This document shows positions 11,400 to 18,611 of a stretch of DNA of 40,705 bases, in pieces (the stretch's first letter is position 1; each line of letters starts with the position of its first letter). The position numbers and the translations under genes were made by a program. The stretch is from DASRSS01 sp035656335 (lineage in GTDB: Bacteria; Actinomycetota; Actinomycetes; Mycobacteriales; Jatrophihabitantaceae), in the NCBI GenBank assembly GCA_035656335.1, contig DASRSS010000165.1, positions 1 through 40,705 on the forward strand, read 5' to 3'. The notes below the pieces were generated by a model, which saw only the letters and a program-made list of their open reading frames with translations, had not been told where the DNA came from and ran no database searches.

Positions 11400-12065
11400 A
11401 TGGCTGACTCCTACACGGGTGCTGTCCAGGTCGGCGGCCCGATGCACGTTCGGCGGCTGCCGGGCCTGACCATCGCCAAGCTCGCCGTCGGGCCGATGGA
11501 CAACAACGCGTACCTGCTCCGCTGCACGCAGACCGACGAGGGGCTGCTGATCGACGCGGCCAACGAGCCCGAGCGGCTGCGCGAGCTCGTCCGGCTGGAC
11601 GGTCCCCCGGTCTCCGCGATCCTGACCACGCACCGGCACGCCGACCACTGGCAGGCGTTGGCCGAGACGGTGACCGATGCGGACGCCGCCGTGTACGCCG
11701 GCGAGGACGACGCCGACGAGCTGCCGGTCGCCGTCGACGAGCGGCTGCAGCACGGCGACATCATCACCGTGGGCGACGCGACGCTGGAGATCATCGGGCT
11801 GCGCGGGCACACGCCGGGCTCGATCGCGGTCCTCTACCGCGACCCGGAGGGCGTCCCGCACCTTTTCACCGGCGATTCGCTGTTCCCCGGCGGAGTCGGC
11901 AAGACCACGTCCCCCGAGGACTTCGCCTCGCTGATGGACGACGTCGAATCGCGGATCTTCGCCGAACTGCCGGACGAGACGTGGTTCTATCCCGGTCACG
12001 GCAACGACTCCACGCTCGGCGCGGAGCGCCCGCACCTGGCCGAGTGGCGCGAGCGCGGCTGGTAG
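11400..12065 (+). CDS. Metallo-beta-lactamase-fold hydrolase (glyoxalase II-like)
   Basis: This 221-aa protein has the full metal-binding set of the family. THRHADHW gives His78, His80, Asp82 and His83. RGHTPGS gives His137, FTGDSLF gives Asp159 and FYPGHGNDS gives His200. The fold hydrolyses thioesters or other small esters. The layout resembles hydroxyacylglutathione hydrolase-type enzymes, and near a mycothione reductase gene a mycothiol-conjugate or S-acyl thiol substrate is a reasonable but unproved guess. It is cytoplasmic, with no signal peptide. Confidence 0.85.
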   Translation: MADSYTGAVQVGGPMHVRRLPGLTIAKLAVGPMDNNAYLLRCTQTDEGLLIDAANEPERLRELVRLDGPPVSAILTTHRHADHWQALAETVTDADAAVYAGEDDADELPVAVDERLQHGDIITVGDATLEIIGLRGHTPGSIAVLYRDPEGVPHLFTGDSLFPGGVGKTTSPEDFASLMDDVESRIFAELPDETWFYPGHGNDSTLGAERPHLAEWRERGW

Positions 12066-12078
12066 GCGCGGTTCCAGC

Positions 12079-12142
12079 AGCTGACTGCGGGGGCCGCGGT
12101 CGCCTACGGGACGGCCGAGCGCGAAGCCGCCCCGCGGTAGCT
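12079..12142 (+). terminator. Possible terminator downstream of the MBL-fold gene
   Basis: An imperfect inverted repeat pairs AGCTGACTGCGGGGGC (12079-12094) with GCCCCGCGGTAGCT (12129-12142). It begins 14 bp after the stop codon. The remaining bases up to 12265 show no gene that I can support. Confidence 0.3.
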
Positions 12143-12278
12143 GCGCGCGTGCGACGAGCCCCATTCGGATCGCCAGGTCGTCGCGGGCGGCAGGTCGCCG
12201 ACCCGCTGACATCTGTCACCGCGGGTTGATGCGCCGCAACGCTGCCCGTTGTGGCGAAGCACCTGCACCATTGACGCC

Positions 12279-12770
12279 ATGACCGCAGCATCGCTCCGTG
12301 CGCCCGCGCACCTGGTCGACCCGCGCGCGAAGGCGTACTGGACGGTGCGCTCGCTCGCGGGCTGGCTGGTCATCGCCGCCGTGCAGATCATCGTGTGGGT
12401 CGCGGTGAAGCACCCGGACGCCGTGCACCCGATCCTGTTCGCGGTAACCGTCGCGGTGGCGCTCGCGCATGTCAGCGTCATGCCGCAGTGGCGCTACCGC
12501 GTCCACCGCTGGGAGGCCACCGACACCGCCGTCTACACGCAGTCCGGCTGGTTCAACCAGGAGCGCCGGATCGCCCCGGTGGCCCGGATCCAGACCGTCG
12601 ACACGCAGCGCGGGCCGTTCGAGCAGGTCTTCGGGCTGGCGAACGTCACCGTCACGACCGCGTCCGCAGCCGGCCCGCTGAAGATCCACGGGCTGCGCCG
12701 CGCCGCCGCCGACGCACTGGTCGAGGACCTCACCGTCCGGACACAGGCAGCTGGGGGCGACGCGACGTGA
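12279..12770 (+). CDS. PH-domain membrane protein (bPH_2/YdbS-like)
   Basis: This 163-aa protein has two hydrophobic segments (about residues 26-44 and 50-70) followed by one bacterial PH domain: WRYRVHRWEATDTAVYTQSGWFNQERRIAPVARIQTVDTQRG and onward. That is the YdbS/DUF304 pattern, in which a short membrane hairpin carries a cytoplasmic PH fold. CACCAT lies 7 nt before the chosen ATG. The stop overlaps the start of the next PH-domain gene by 4 nt, so the two proteins are probably made together and may form a complex. The function of YdbS/YdbT-type pairs is not established. Confidence 0.8.
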   Translation: MTAASLRAPAHLVDPRAKAYWTVRSLAGWLVIAAVQIIVWVAVKHPDAVHPILFAVTVAVALAHVSVMPQWRYRVHRWEATDTAVYTQSGWFNQERRIAPVARIQTVDTQRGPFEQVFGLANVTVTTASAAGPLKIHGLRRAAADALVEDLTVRTQAAGGDAT

Positions 12771-14299
12771 CCGTCCCGGCCCAGGCCCTGGACGCGGCGG
12801 TCCGGCAGGACGGGAACTGGAAGCGGCTCAGCCCGCGGATGCTGCTGGTGCATCCGGTGATCGAACTGGGCAAGGCGCTGCCCGCGATCGTCGGCGCGTT
12901 CCTGGCCGGGCACGGCAGTGGCAATGACAGCAGCGGCTCGCGCTGGAGCCTCGGCATCGCCGGGGTGGTGATGGCGTTCGCGATGCTGCGCTGGGTGACC
13001 ACGCGCTACCGAATCACGCCCGCGCAGGTGCAGCTGCGGCACGGGCTCGTCCGCCGGCAGACCCGCGCCGCTCCGCTGGACCGGGTGCGCACGGTGGACG
13101 TCACCGCGCACCTGCTGCACCGGACGCTCGGGCTGGCGCGGGTGAGCATCGGCATCGGCACGTCCGACCGCAAGGGCCGGCAGGCGCTGGTGCTGGACGG
13201 GCTCGGCGCTGAGCGCGCGGCCGCCCTGCGCAGCGAGCTGCTGCACCGCCCGGCGGACGCGGCTCAGCCGAAACAGCCCACGCAACCGGTCGCGCCCGCG
13301 GAAGTCGAGCTGGCGCGCCTGGATCCCGCTTGGCTGCGGTTCGCGCCGTTCACGCTCACCGGCGCCGTGACCGGTCTCGCGCTGCTCGGCATCGGCTGGC
13401 GGATCGTCGGCGAGGGCCACGTGAACGTCGGGCACCTCGGGCCCTACCGCGCGGTGGCCGACCGGCTCGAAGAGTGGCCGCTCGCCGTCGACATCCTCGC
13501 CGTGTTCGTCGCCGTCGCGGTGTTCGTCGCGGTCGCGTCCACCGTCGGGTACGTGCTGTCGTTCACCGGCTTTCGGCTGACGCGTCACGACGGCGGCACG
13601 CTGCACGTGACCCGCGGGCTGCTGACCTCGCGCGCGACCAGCATCGAGCGGCGGCGGCTGCGCGGAGTCGAGCTGTCCGAGCCGCTGCTGCTGCGGACGG
13701 CCGGCGGAGCGCGCTGCCTCGCCGTGGCGACGGGTCTGCGCGTCGGGCGTGGCGCCGAGCGCGGCGGGGAGATCCTGCTGCCGCCAGCGCCGAAGGCCGA
13801 AGCGGTCAAGGTGGGCGCCGCCGTCCTCGGGACCGACGCGCCGCTGACCGTCCCACTGGTCGCGCACCCGCTCGCCGCGCGCCGGCGCCGGATCGCGCGC
13901 GCCCTGGCTGGCGCGATCGTCCTCGGTGCTGCGTTCGACGCGGCGGTACTGCTCGCGGGTTGGGACTCCGCGCTGCTGTCGGTGCCGGGCGCGTTCGTCT
14001 CGGTCGCGGTCGCGCTCGGCTACGACCGGTACTGCTCGCTCGGGCACGCCTTCGTGCGCGGGTACGTGGTGACCCGGTTCGGCTCGGTCGTGCGCCGCCG
14101 CACCGCCGTGGCGGCCGACGGCGTGATCGGCTGGAACCTGCGCAGCACGTTCTTCCAGCGCCGCCTCGGCCTCACCACGCTCGTGGCGACGACCGCCGCC
14201 GGGCGGCAGAAGTACTCCGTCGCCGATCTCGCGGACGCGGACGCGGTGCGCTTCGCCGATATGTGCGTGCCGGGGCTGCTCGAGCCGTTCCTGACATGA
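12767..14299 (+). CDS. Multi-PH-domain membrane protein (YdbT-like)
   Basis: This 510-aa partner of the preceding protein is translationally coupled through a GTGA overlap. It contains repeated bacterial PH segments. The first is about residues 75-165 (TRYRITPAQVQLRHGLVRRQTRAAPLDRVRTVDV), the second about 265-360 (FRLTRHDGGTLHVTRGLLTSRATSIERRRLRGVEL), and the third is near the C-terminus (RGYVVTRFGSVVRRRTAVAADGVIGWNLR). Pairs of transmembrane helices precede each one (about residues 33-70, 190-260 and 380-420). The small-protein/large-protein pairing is typical of the YdbS-YdbT module. The role is unknown. Confidence 0.8.
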   Translation: MTVPAQALDAAVRQDGNWKRLSPRMLLVHPVIELGKALPAIVGAFLAGHGSGNDSSGSRWSLGIAGVVMAFAMLRWVTTRYRITPAQVQLRHGLVRRQTRAAPLDRVRTVDVTAHLLHRTLGLARVSIGIGTSDRKGRQALVLDGLGAERAAALRSELLHRPADAAQPKQPTQPVAPAEVELARLDPAWLRFAPFTLTGAVTGLALLGIGWRIVGEGHVNVGHLGPYRAVADRLEEWPLAVDILAVFVAVAVFVAVASTVGYVLSFTGFRLTRHDGGTLHVTRGLLTSRATSIERRRLRGVELSEPLLLRTAGGARCLAVATGLRVGRGAERGGEILLPPAPKAEAVKVGAAVLGTDAPLTVPLVAHPLAARRRRIARALAGAIVLGAAFDAAVLLAGWDSALLSVPGAFVSVAVALGYDRYCSLGHAFVRGYVVTRFGSVVRRRTAVAADGVIGWNLRSTFFQRRLGLTTLVATTAAGRQKYSVADLADADAVRFADMCVPGLLEPFLT

Positions 14300-14306
14300 T
14301 CACCGC

Positions 14307-15176
14307 ATGAGACCGGTTGCCGCGCTGGAGGTCGGCGGAACACACGTCACGGGCGCCGTGGTCGACCTCGACACCGGGGCGTACCTGCGCGAACCGAGCC
14401 GCTTGCACGTCGACAGCCACGCCGACGCCGACCAGATCCTCGCCACGTTCGTCCGCGCCGGGGTGGAGCTGGACGCCGCTGCCGGATTGCGCTGGGGCGT
14501 CGCGATGCCCGATCCGTTCGACTACCCGAACGGCATCGGACGGTTCCACGACGTCGGCAAGTACGAGGCGCTGGACGGCGTGGACGTGCGCGCTCCCCTG
14601 GCCGCCTGCCTGCCGGCGCCCGCGTCCATCACGTTCGTCAACGACGCGGACGCGTTCACGCTCGGCGAGGCGCACAGCGGCGCCGGACGCGGTTACCGCC
14701 GCTGCGTCGGGCTCACCCTCGGCACCGGCGTCGGCAGCGGCTGGGTCGTGGACGGGGTGCCACTCGCGTCCGGCCCGGGCGTGCCGAAGGACGGACGCGC
14801 CCACCACCTGGAGGTCGGCGGCCGCCCGCTGGAGGACGTCATGTCCCGGCGCGCGATCCGTCGCGCCTACGCGGAGGCGTCCGGCGATCACGACTCCGAC
14901 GTCCGCGAGATCGCCGAGCGTGCTCGCGGCGGCGACCGGACGGCGACCGAGGTGCTGCGTAACGCGTTGCGCGCTCTGGGCGAGGCGCTCGGCCCGGGGC
15001 TGCGCGAGTTCGGCGCGGACGTCGTCGTGGTCGGCGGCTCGATGGCCGGCTCGTGGGATCTCTTCGAGCCGTGGCTGCGGGACGGTCTCGGCGCCGCGCA
15101 GCCGCCGATCGCGGTCAGCCAGGACGCCGAACGCGCCGGCCTGACCGGCGCGGCCCTCACCGCGCTGCGCGACTAG
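14307..15176 (+). CDS. ROK-type sugar kinase-like protein
   Basis: This 289-aa protein has an actin-like ATPase fold. The N-terminal phosphate-1 loop is ALEVGGTHVTGAVVD. VNDADAFTLGEAHSG supplies the catalytic Asp (about 112), followed by the phosphate-2 loop GLTLGTGVGSGWVVDG. VVVGGSMAGSWDLFEPWL is the adenosine loop. The Cys-rich zinc motif of many ROK repressors and kinases is absent (HHLEVGGRPLEDVMS stands in its place), and there is no HTH, so it is a kinase-like rather than repressor-type ROK. The sugar substrate is unknown. CATGAT lies 6 nt before the ATG. The stop codon shares the palindrome CTAG with the stop of the convergent L,D-transpeptidase gene. Confidence 0.82.
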   Translation: MRPVAALEVGGTHVTGAVVDLDTGAYLREPSRLHVDSHADADQILATFVRAGVELDAAAGLRWGVAMPDPFDYPNGIGRFHDVGKYEALDGVDVRAPLAACLPAPASITFVNDADAFTLGEAHSGAGRGYRRCVGLTLGTGVGSGWVVDGVPLASGPGVPKDGRAHHLEVGGRPLEDVMSRRAIRRAYAEASGDHDSDVREIAERARGGDRTATEVLRNALRALGEALGPGLREFGADVVVVGGSMAGSWDLFEPWLRDGLGAAQPPIAVSQDAERAGLTGAALTALRD

Positions 15177-16168
15177 CGGTGCACGCCGATCAGGATGCGC
15201 GGGTGCGTCGTCGGGCGTAGCCAGCGCATCAGCCTGACCAGCCGCTTCTGCGGGATCGCGACGCAGCCGGCCGTCGGGTACCCGTCCGTCACGTGCAGGA
15301 AGAACGCGCTGCCGGCACCCTGGCGCACTCCACCGGGAGCGTTGCGGGTGTTGTAGTCGATCACGACCGCGTAGTTGTAGTAGGGCGTCTCGTAGTACAG
15401 GTGCTCGTTCGGCGCGCCCTGGGTGAACCGGCAGTGCGACGTGCAGCGCTGGTGCGTGTTGTAGAGCGGGCCCGGCTGGCTGATCCACCAGTCCGACGGC
15501 CGGGTGCGGAAGTACGGCAGCGCGGTGCCGGGGTCCGCGTTGTGGCCGAACGCGCGCGTGAGCGTGAAGCTGCCCATCGGCGTCTTGGACGCGCTCTCGC
15601 TCGGCGTCGGCGTCATGCCCTGCGACCCGATGTGTGCGGTCATGCTCGTGCCGTACTTGAGCCAGCCGCCGCCGGGCGCCTTGTACCAGGCCTGCAGCCG
15701 CGCCGTCGTGCGGCCGCGGGTCGTCGCCGTCACGGTCAGGACGCGGGTGGCGTTGTGCGTGCGGTACTTCAGCGGCAGCGCAACACCGCGCACGGGCGTC
15801 GCCGCGCGCGCCTTAGCGGCCGGCGACACGCTGGCCGGCGCCACAGTCTTGGCGCGGTGCGCCGCGCTGGACAACGCCGGGCTCGCGGCGACGGACGTGG
15901 TCGCGACCGACCGCGGGGCAGTCGACGTCGTGGCCGCGCTGCTCGTCGCTGCGACGCTCGGGGCCGCTTCCGACGCGGCGGCCGGGCTGCCCGTGCCAGT
16001 CGGCGTGACCGGCACGGGGTAGGTGCGCGCCGCCGTGCTCACCGGCGGGCGGTAGGTGTCGGCAGCCTGGTTGGTTGACGGGTTCTCGCTCATCGAGACC
16101 ACGACGGCCACGCAGCCGGCGACGGCCGCGGCGGCGGTCAACGAGGCGAGCACACGTCCTGCGGTCAT
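15173..16168 (-). CDS. L,D-transpeptidase (YkuD domain), membrane-anchored
   Basis: This 331-aa exported protein has a hydrophobic N-terminus (about residues 6-26) containing VAGC. That could be a lipobox at Cys19 or simply a transmembrane anchor. A long Ala/Ser/Thr-rich linker (about 27-140) spans the wall. The C-terminal YkuD domain ends with HVTDGYPTAGCVAIPQKRLVRLMRWL, holding catalytic His292 and Cys302. Such enzymes form 3-3 cross-links in peptidoglycan or attach proteins to it. A second Cys pair in QRCTSHCRF may form a disulfide. The start is the ATG at 16168: CAGACT sits exactly 6 nt upstream, and the hydrophobic segment follows directly. A frame extending further upstream was not used. 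Confidence 0.88.
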   Translation of the reverse strand: MTAGRVLASLTAAAAVAGCVAVVVSMSENPSTNQAADTYRPPVSTAARTYPVPVTPTGTGSPAAASEAAPSVAATSSAATTSTAPRSVATTSVAASPALSSAAHRAKTVAPASVSPAAKARAATPVRGVALPLKYRTHNATRVLTVTATTRGRTTARLQAWYKAPGGGWLKYGTSMTAHIGSQGMTPTPSESASKTPMGSFTLTRAFGHNADPGTALPYFRTRPSDWWISQPGPLYNTHQRCTSHCRFTQGAPNEHLYYETPYYNYAVVIDYNTRNAPGGVRQGAGSAFFLHVTDGYPTAGCVAIPQKRLVRLMRWLRPTTHPRILIGVHR

Positions 16169-16254
16169 TGGGACAGTCTGCCAAACCGCATCGGACGGAT
16201 CGGGCAAGGCGGACCGCGTGGCGCGCCGGGCCACCCGTCTGACAGGCTGCGGGA

Positions 16255-16542
16255 ATGGTCATCGAGGTCGCAGACATCCAGGTCTCGCCGGGCGCGGAGG
16301 ACGCGTTCACCGACGCGTACCGCGGTGTGCGGGACGTCCTGGTCAGCACGCCCGGCTGCCGGTCCGCGCGGATGACGCGCTGCATCGAGTCACCGTCGCG
16401 GTTCGTGCTGCTCGTCGAGTGGGACTCGGTCGAGGCGCACGAGCAGAACTTCCGCGCGAGCGACCGGTTCGCCAAGTGGCGCGCCGCGATCGGCCCGTTC
16501 TTCGCTGCGGCGCCGCACGTGGAGCACGTGCAGGAGATCTGA
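16255..16542 (+). CDS. Antibiotic-biosynthesis-monooxygenase (ABM) domain protein
   Basis: This is a 95-aa single ABM ferredoxin-like domain. It opens with VIEVADIQVSPGAEDAFTDAYRGVRDVLVSTPGC, continues with SRFVLLVEWDSVEAHEQNFRASDRFAKWRAAIGPFF, and ends HVEHVQEI, the usual pattern of these small dimeric proteins. Family members oxidise quinones or degrade haem, and many have no known substrate. CAGGCT lies 6 nt before the ATG. It converges on a VOC gene with a 1-bp gap between stop codons. Confidence 0.82.
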   Translation: MVIEVADIQVSPGAEDAFTDAYRGVRDVLVSTPGCRSARMTRCIESPSRFVLLVEWDSVEAHEQNFRASDRFAKWRAAIGPFFAAAPHVEHVQEI

Positions 16543-16543
16543 G

Positions 16544-16933
16544 CTACTCCGGCGCGACGGCCTCGAGCAGGTTGCCGTCCGGATCGGTGACGACGGCGTT
16601 GAACTGGCCACGCCGGAAGATCGCCCAGCGCCGCGGCGCGTCGTGCGACCGGCCGCCGTGCGCGAGCGCCGCGGCGTGGAAGGCCTCGACCTCGGCGCGC
16701 GAGGCGGCGCGCAGCGACACGTGCAGCCCGGACGTCGGCGCGGGGCCGGCGACCAGCCACAACACCGCGCTGTCCCCCGCGCCCCATCCCGCGGCCTCGA
16801 CGTCGGCGTCCTCCTCCTCCTCGTCGCCGAACTCGACGACCCGGCTCAGGCCGAGCGCGCCCAGTGTTGCGTCGTAGAACGCGAGGCTGGCCGCGAAGTC
16901 GCCGGCGGTGATCGTCACGTGGTCCAGGGGCAC
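16544..16933 (-). CDS. VOC (glyoxalase/bleomycin-resistance fold) protein
   Basis: This 129-aa protein has the paired beta-alpha-beta-beta-beta units of the vicinal-oxygen-chelate family. It begins VPLDHVTITAGDFAASLAFYDATLGALGLS and ends FNAVVTDPDGNLLEAVAPE, with a metal-ligand-type His near the start and Glu near the end. An acidic run DEEEEDADVE sits in the middle. The GTG start at 16933 is preferred over longer in-frame readings because the VOC fold begins here and CATCAT lies 6 nt upstream. It diverges from thiD across 40 bp. The substrate is unknown. Confidence 0.8.
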   Translation of the reverse strand: MPLDHVTITAGDFAASLAFYDATLGALGLSRVVEFGDEEEEDADVEAAGWGAGDSAVLWLVAGPAPTSGLHVSLRAASRAEVEAFHAAALAHGGRSHDAPRRWAIFRRGQFNAVVTDPDGNLLEAVAPE

Positions 16934-16961
16934 CGCACCATGATGCCTGCCGCCGTTTCGC

Positions 16962-16967
16962 GATACT
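16962..16967 (+). promoter_or_regulatory. -10 box of thiD
   Basis: GATACT lies 6 nt before the GTG at 16974. No TPP riboswitch precedes this gene. Confidence 0.45.
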
Positions 16968-16973
16968 GGCGCC

Positions 16974-17792
16974 GTGACGGTTTCCGGCGAACGACCACCG
17001 ACGGCGCTCACCATCGCGGGTTCGGACTCCGGCGGCGGGGCCGGGATCCAGGCCGACCTGAAGACGTTCCTCGCCTGCCGGGTGCACGGCATGTCCGCGA
17101 TCACCGCGGTGACCGTGCAGAACTCGCTCGGCGTGAGCGGCTTCTACGAGCTGCCGCCGAACGCGGTCGCCGAGCAGATCGAGTCGGTCGTCACCGACAT
17201 CGGTGTGGGTGCGGCGAAGACCGGCATGCTCGCCTCGGCCGCGATCATGGAGGCGGTCGCGGACACCGTCCGCCGCCTGGACGTCACCCCGTTCGTGGTC
17301 GACCCGGTCGCCGCGTCACAGCACGGCGACCCGCTGCTGCGGCCGGACGCGATGGCGGCGCTGCGCGACGTAATTCTCCCGCTGGCCACGCTGATCACCC
17401 CGAACCTCGGCGAGATCAAGCTGCTCACCGGGGTCGAGGTGCACTCCCGCGCGGACATGGACGATGTCGCGAAGGCGCTGCACGCGCTCGGCCCGCAGTG
17501 GGTACTGGTCAAGGGCGGGCACCTGCCCGACGGCGACGCGGTGGACGTGCTCTACGACGGCACCGAGTTCCACGAGCTGACTGCGCCGCGGCACGCCACG
17601 GAGCACACGCACGGCTCGGGCGACACGCTGGCCGCGGCGATCACCGCCGGTCTCGCGCGTGGCCTGGACGTGCCGGCCGCCGTCGCGCTCGGCAAGCGGT
17701 TCATCAGCGGCGCGGTCGCCGGCTCGTTCCCGCTGGGCAAGGGACTAGGACCGGTCGGCCACTTCTGGCGCGTCCGCGACTGGCCCGAGTGA
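16974..17792 (+). CDS. thiD: Hydroxymethylpyrimidine/phosphomethylpyrimidine kinase
   Basis: This 272-aa ribokinase-like enzyme phosphorylates HMP and HMP-phosphate to HMP-diphosphate, the pyrimidine half of thiamin. Diagnostic features are ALTIAGSDSGGGAGIQADLKTF near the N-terminus, then GMSAITAVTVQNSLGV, VVDPVAASQHGDPLL, LITPNLGEIKLLTG, VLVKGGHLPDGDAVD and the anion-hole/catalytic segment THGSGDTLAAAITAGLA. The GTG start fits both the family length and the -10 box. Unlike thiO and cytX, it lacks a TPP riboswitch and seems to be a separate leaderless unit. It converges on thiE. Confidence 0.95.
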   Translation: MTVSGERPPTALTIAGSDSGGGAGIQADLKTFLACRVHGMSAITAVTVQNSLGVSGFYELPPNAVAEQIESVVTDIGVGAAKTGMLASAAIMEAVADTVRRLDVTPFVVDPVAASQHGDPLLRPDAMAALRDVILPLATLITPNLGEIKLLTGVEVHSRADMDDVAKALHALGPQWVLVKGGHLPDGDAVDVLYDGTEFHELTAPRHATEHTHGSGDTLAAAITAGLARGLDVPAAVALGKRFISGAVAGSFPLGKGLGPVGHFWRVRDWPE

Positions 17793-17849
17793 GTGTTGGC
17801 CGCGTAGCAGGCCGACACGCGGCGGCAGTGCCTGCTACGGGGCCAACAC
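17793..17849. terminator. 20-bp inverted repeat between convergent thiD and thiE
   Basis: The arms are at 17793-17812 (GTGTTGGCCGCGTAGCAGGC) and 17830-17849 and match at 19 of 20 positions around a 17-nt loop. The right arm contains the last codons and the stop of thiE (stop at 17835-17837). The left arm starts one base after the thiD stop. This is well placed to terminate both transcripts. Confidence 0.65.
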
Positions 17850-18476
17850 CCGCAGGCGCGCGGCGAACTCGGCGGCCGCCGCACCGGGATCCTCGGCCTC
17901 GGTGATCGCGCGGACCACGACCACCCGGCGCGCTCCGGCCGCGATCACCTCGTCCAACCGCTGGACGTTCTCGATGCCGCCGATCGCGAACCACGGCCGG
18001 TCGTCCTGGTTCGCGGCGACGTGCCGCAGCAGCTCGACGCCCGCCGCCGGACGGCCCGGCTTGGTCGGCGTGGTCCAGGTCGGGCCGGCGCAGTAGTAGC
18101 CGACGCCGTGCTCGGTGCGCGCCGCGTCCGCCTGCGCGGCTGAGTGCGTGGAGCGGCCGATGATCACGTCCGGCCCGACGATCTCGCGCGCGACCGCGAC
18201 GGGCAGGTCGTCCTGGCCCAGGTGCAGGACGGGAGCGCGGCTGGCGCGGGCGAGATCGGCGCGGTCGTTGACGGCGAACAGCTTGCCGTGCCGCTCGGCC
18301 GCGGCCGCGAACACCTCCAGCAGGCGCAGCTCGTCGCGCGCCTCGAGACCCTTCTCGCGCAGCTGGACGATGTCGACGCCGCTGGCGAGGACGGCGTCCA
18401 GGAACTCGGCGAGATCACCGGTCCGTTCGCGCGAGTCGGTGCACAGGTACAGGCGGGCGTCCTTCAGGTCGGGCAC
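17835..18476 (-). CDS. thiE: Thiamine-phosphate synthase
   Basis: This 213-aa TIM-barrel enzyme joins HMP-diphosphate to thiazole phosphate, forming thiamin phosphate. Family signatures are DARLYLCTDSR, VDIVQLREKG, LFAVNDRADLA, LHLGQDDLPVAVAR, IIGRSTHSAAQA, the pyrophosphate-binding GVGYYCAGPTWTTPTKPG, and FAIGGIENVQRLDEVIAAGARRVVVVRAI. The GTG start is preferred over a longer reading because the protein then begins at the family-typical position and TACGCT lies exactly 6 nt upstream. It diverges from thiO. The final codons lie inside the inverted repeat shared with the thiD side. Confidence 0.95.
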   Translation of the reverse strand: MPDLKDARLYLCTDSRERTGDLAEFLDAVLASGVDIVQLREKGLEARDELRLLEVFAAAAERHGKLFAVNDRADLARASRAPVLHLGQDDLPVAVAREIVGPDVIIGRSTHSAAQADAARTEHGVGYYCAGPTWTTPTKPGRPAAGVELLRHVAANQDDRPWFAIGGIENVQRLDEVIAAGARRVVVVRAITEAEDPGAAAAEFAARLRVLAP

Positions 18477-18482
18477 CGTCCG

Positions 18483-18488
18483 AGCGTA
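18483..18488 (-). promoter_or_regulatory. -10 box of thiE
   Basis: TACGCT on the minus strand, 6 nt before the thiE GTG and only about 10 bp from the 5' end of the divergent thiO riboswitch. The thiE and thiO promoters must therefore overlap. Confidence 0.45.
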
Positions 18489-18497
18489 GGGTGGGCG

Positions 18498-18611
18498 GTG
18501 CACGGGAGTCCCACTGACCTGACCGACCGGTCCGGCCAGCGCGGGGCTGAGAGGGCAAACAGCCGACCGTCGAACCTGATCCGGGTCATGCCGGCGCGAG
18601 GGAGCATGCAC
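18498..18611 (+). promoter_or_regulatory. TPP riboswitch controlling thiO-thiS-thiG
   Basis: The conserved thi-box elements appear in order: CGGGAGTCC (from 18503), GGGGCTGAGAGGG (18543-18555), ACCTGATCCGGGTCATGCC (18574-18592) and GCGAGGGAG. GTGCA (18498-18502) can pair with TGCAC (18607-18611) as the closing P1 stem. The thiO ATG is at 18606-18608, so its U and G are in P1 and the GAGGGA ribosome-binding site is within the ligand-bound core. This predicts that TPP binding blocks translation initiation rather than acting by termination. Confidence 0.93.

Noticed and set aside
18476..18611. Longer thiE start that would run through the thiO riboswitch
   Set aside because: The extra residues do not match the ThiE family. 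The GTG at 18476 has a -10 box 6 nt upstream, and the DNA is explained by the TPP aptamer.
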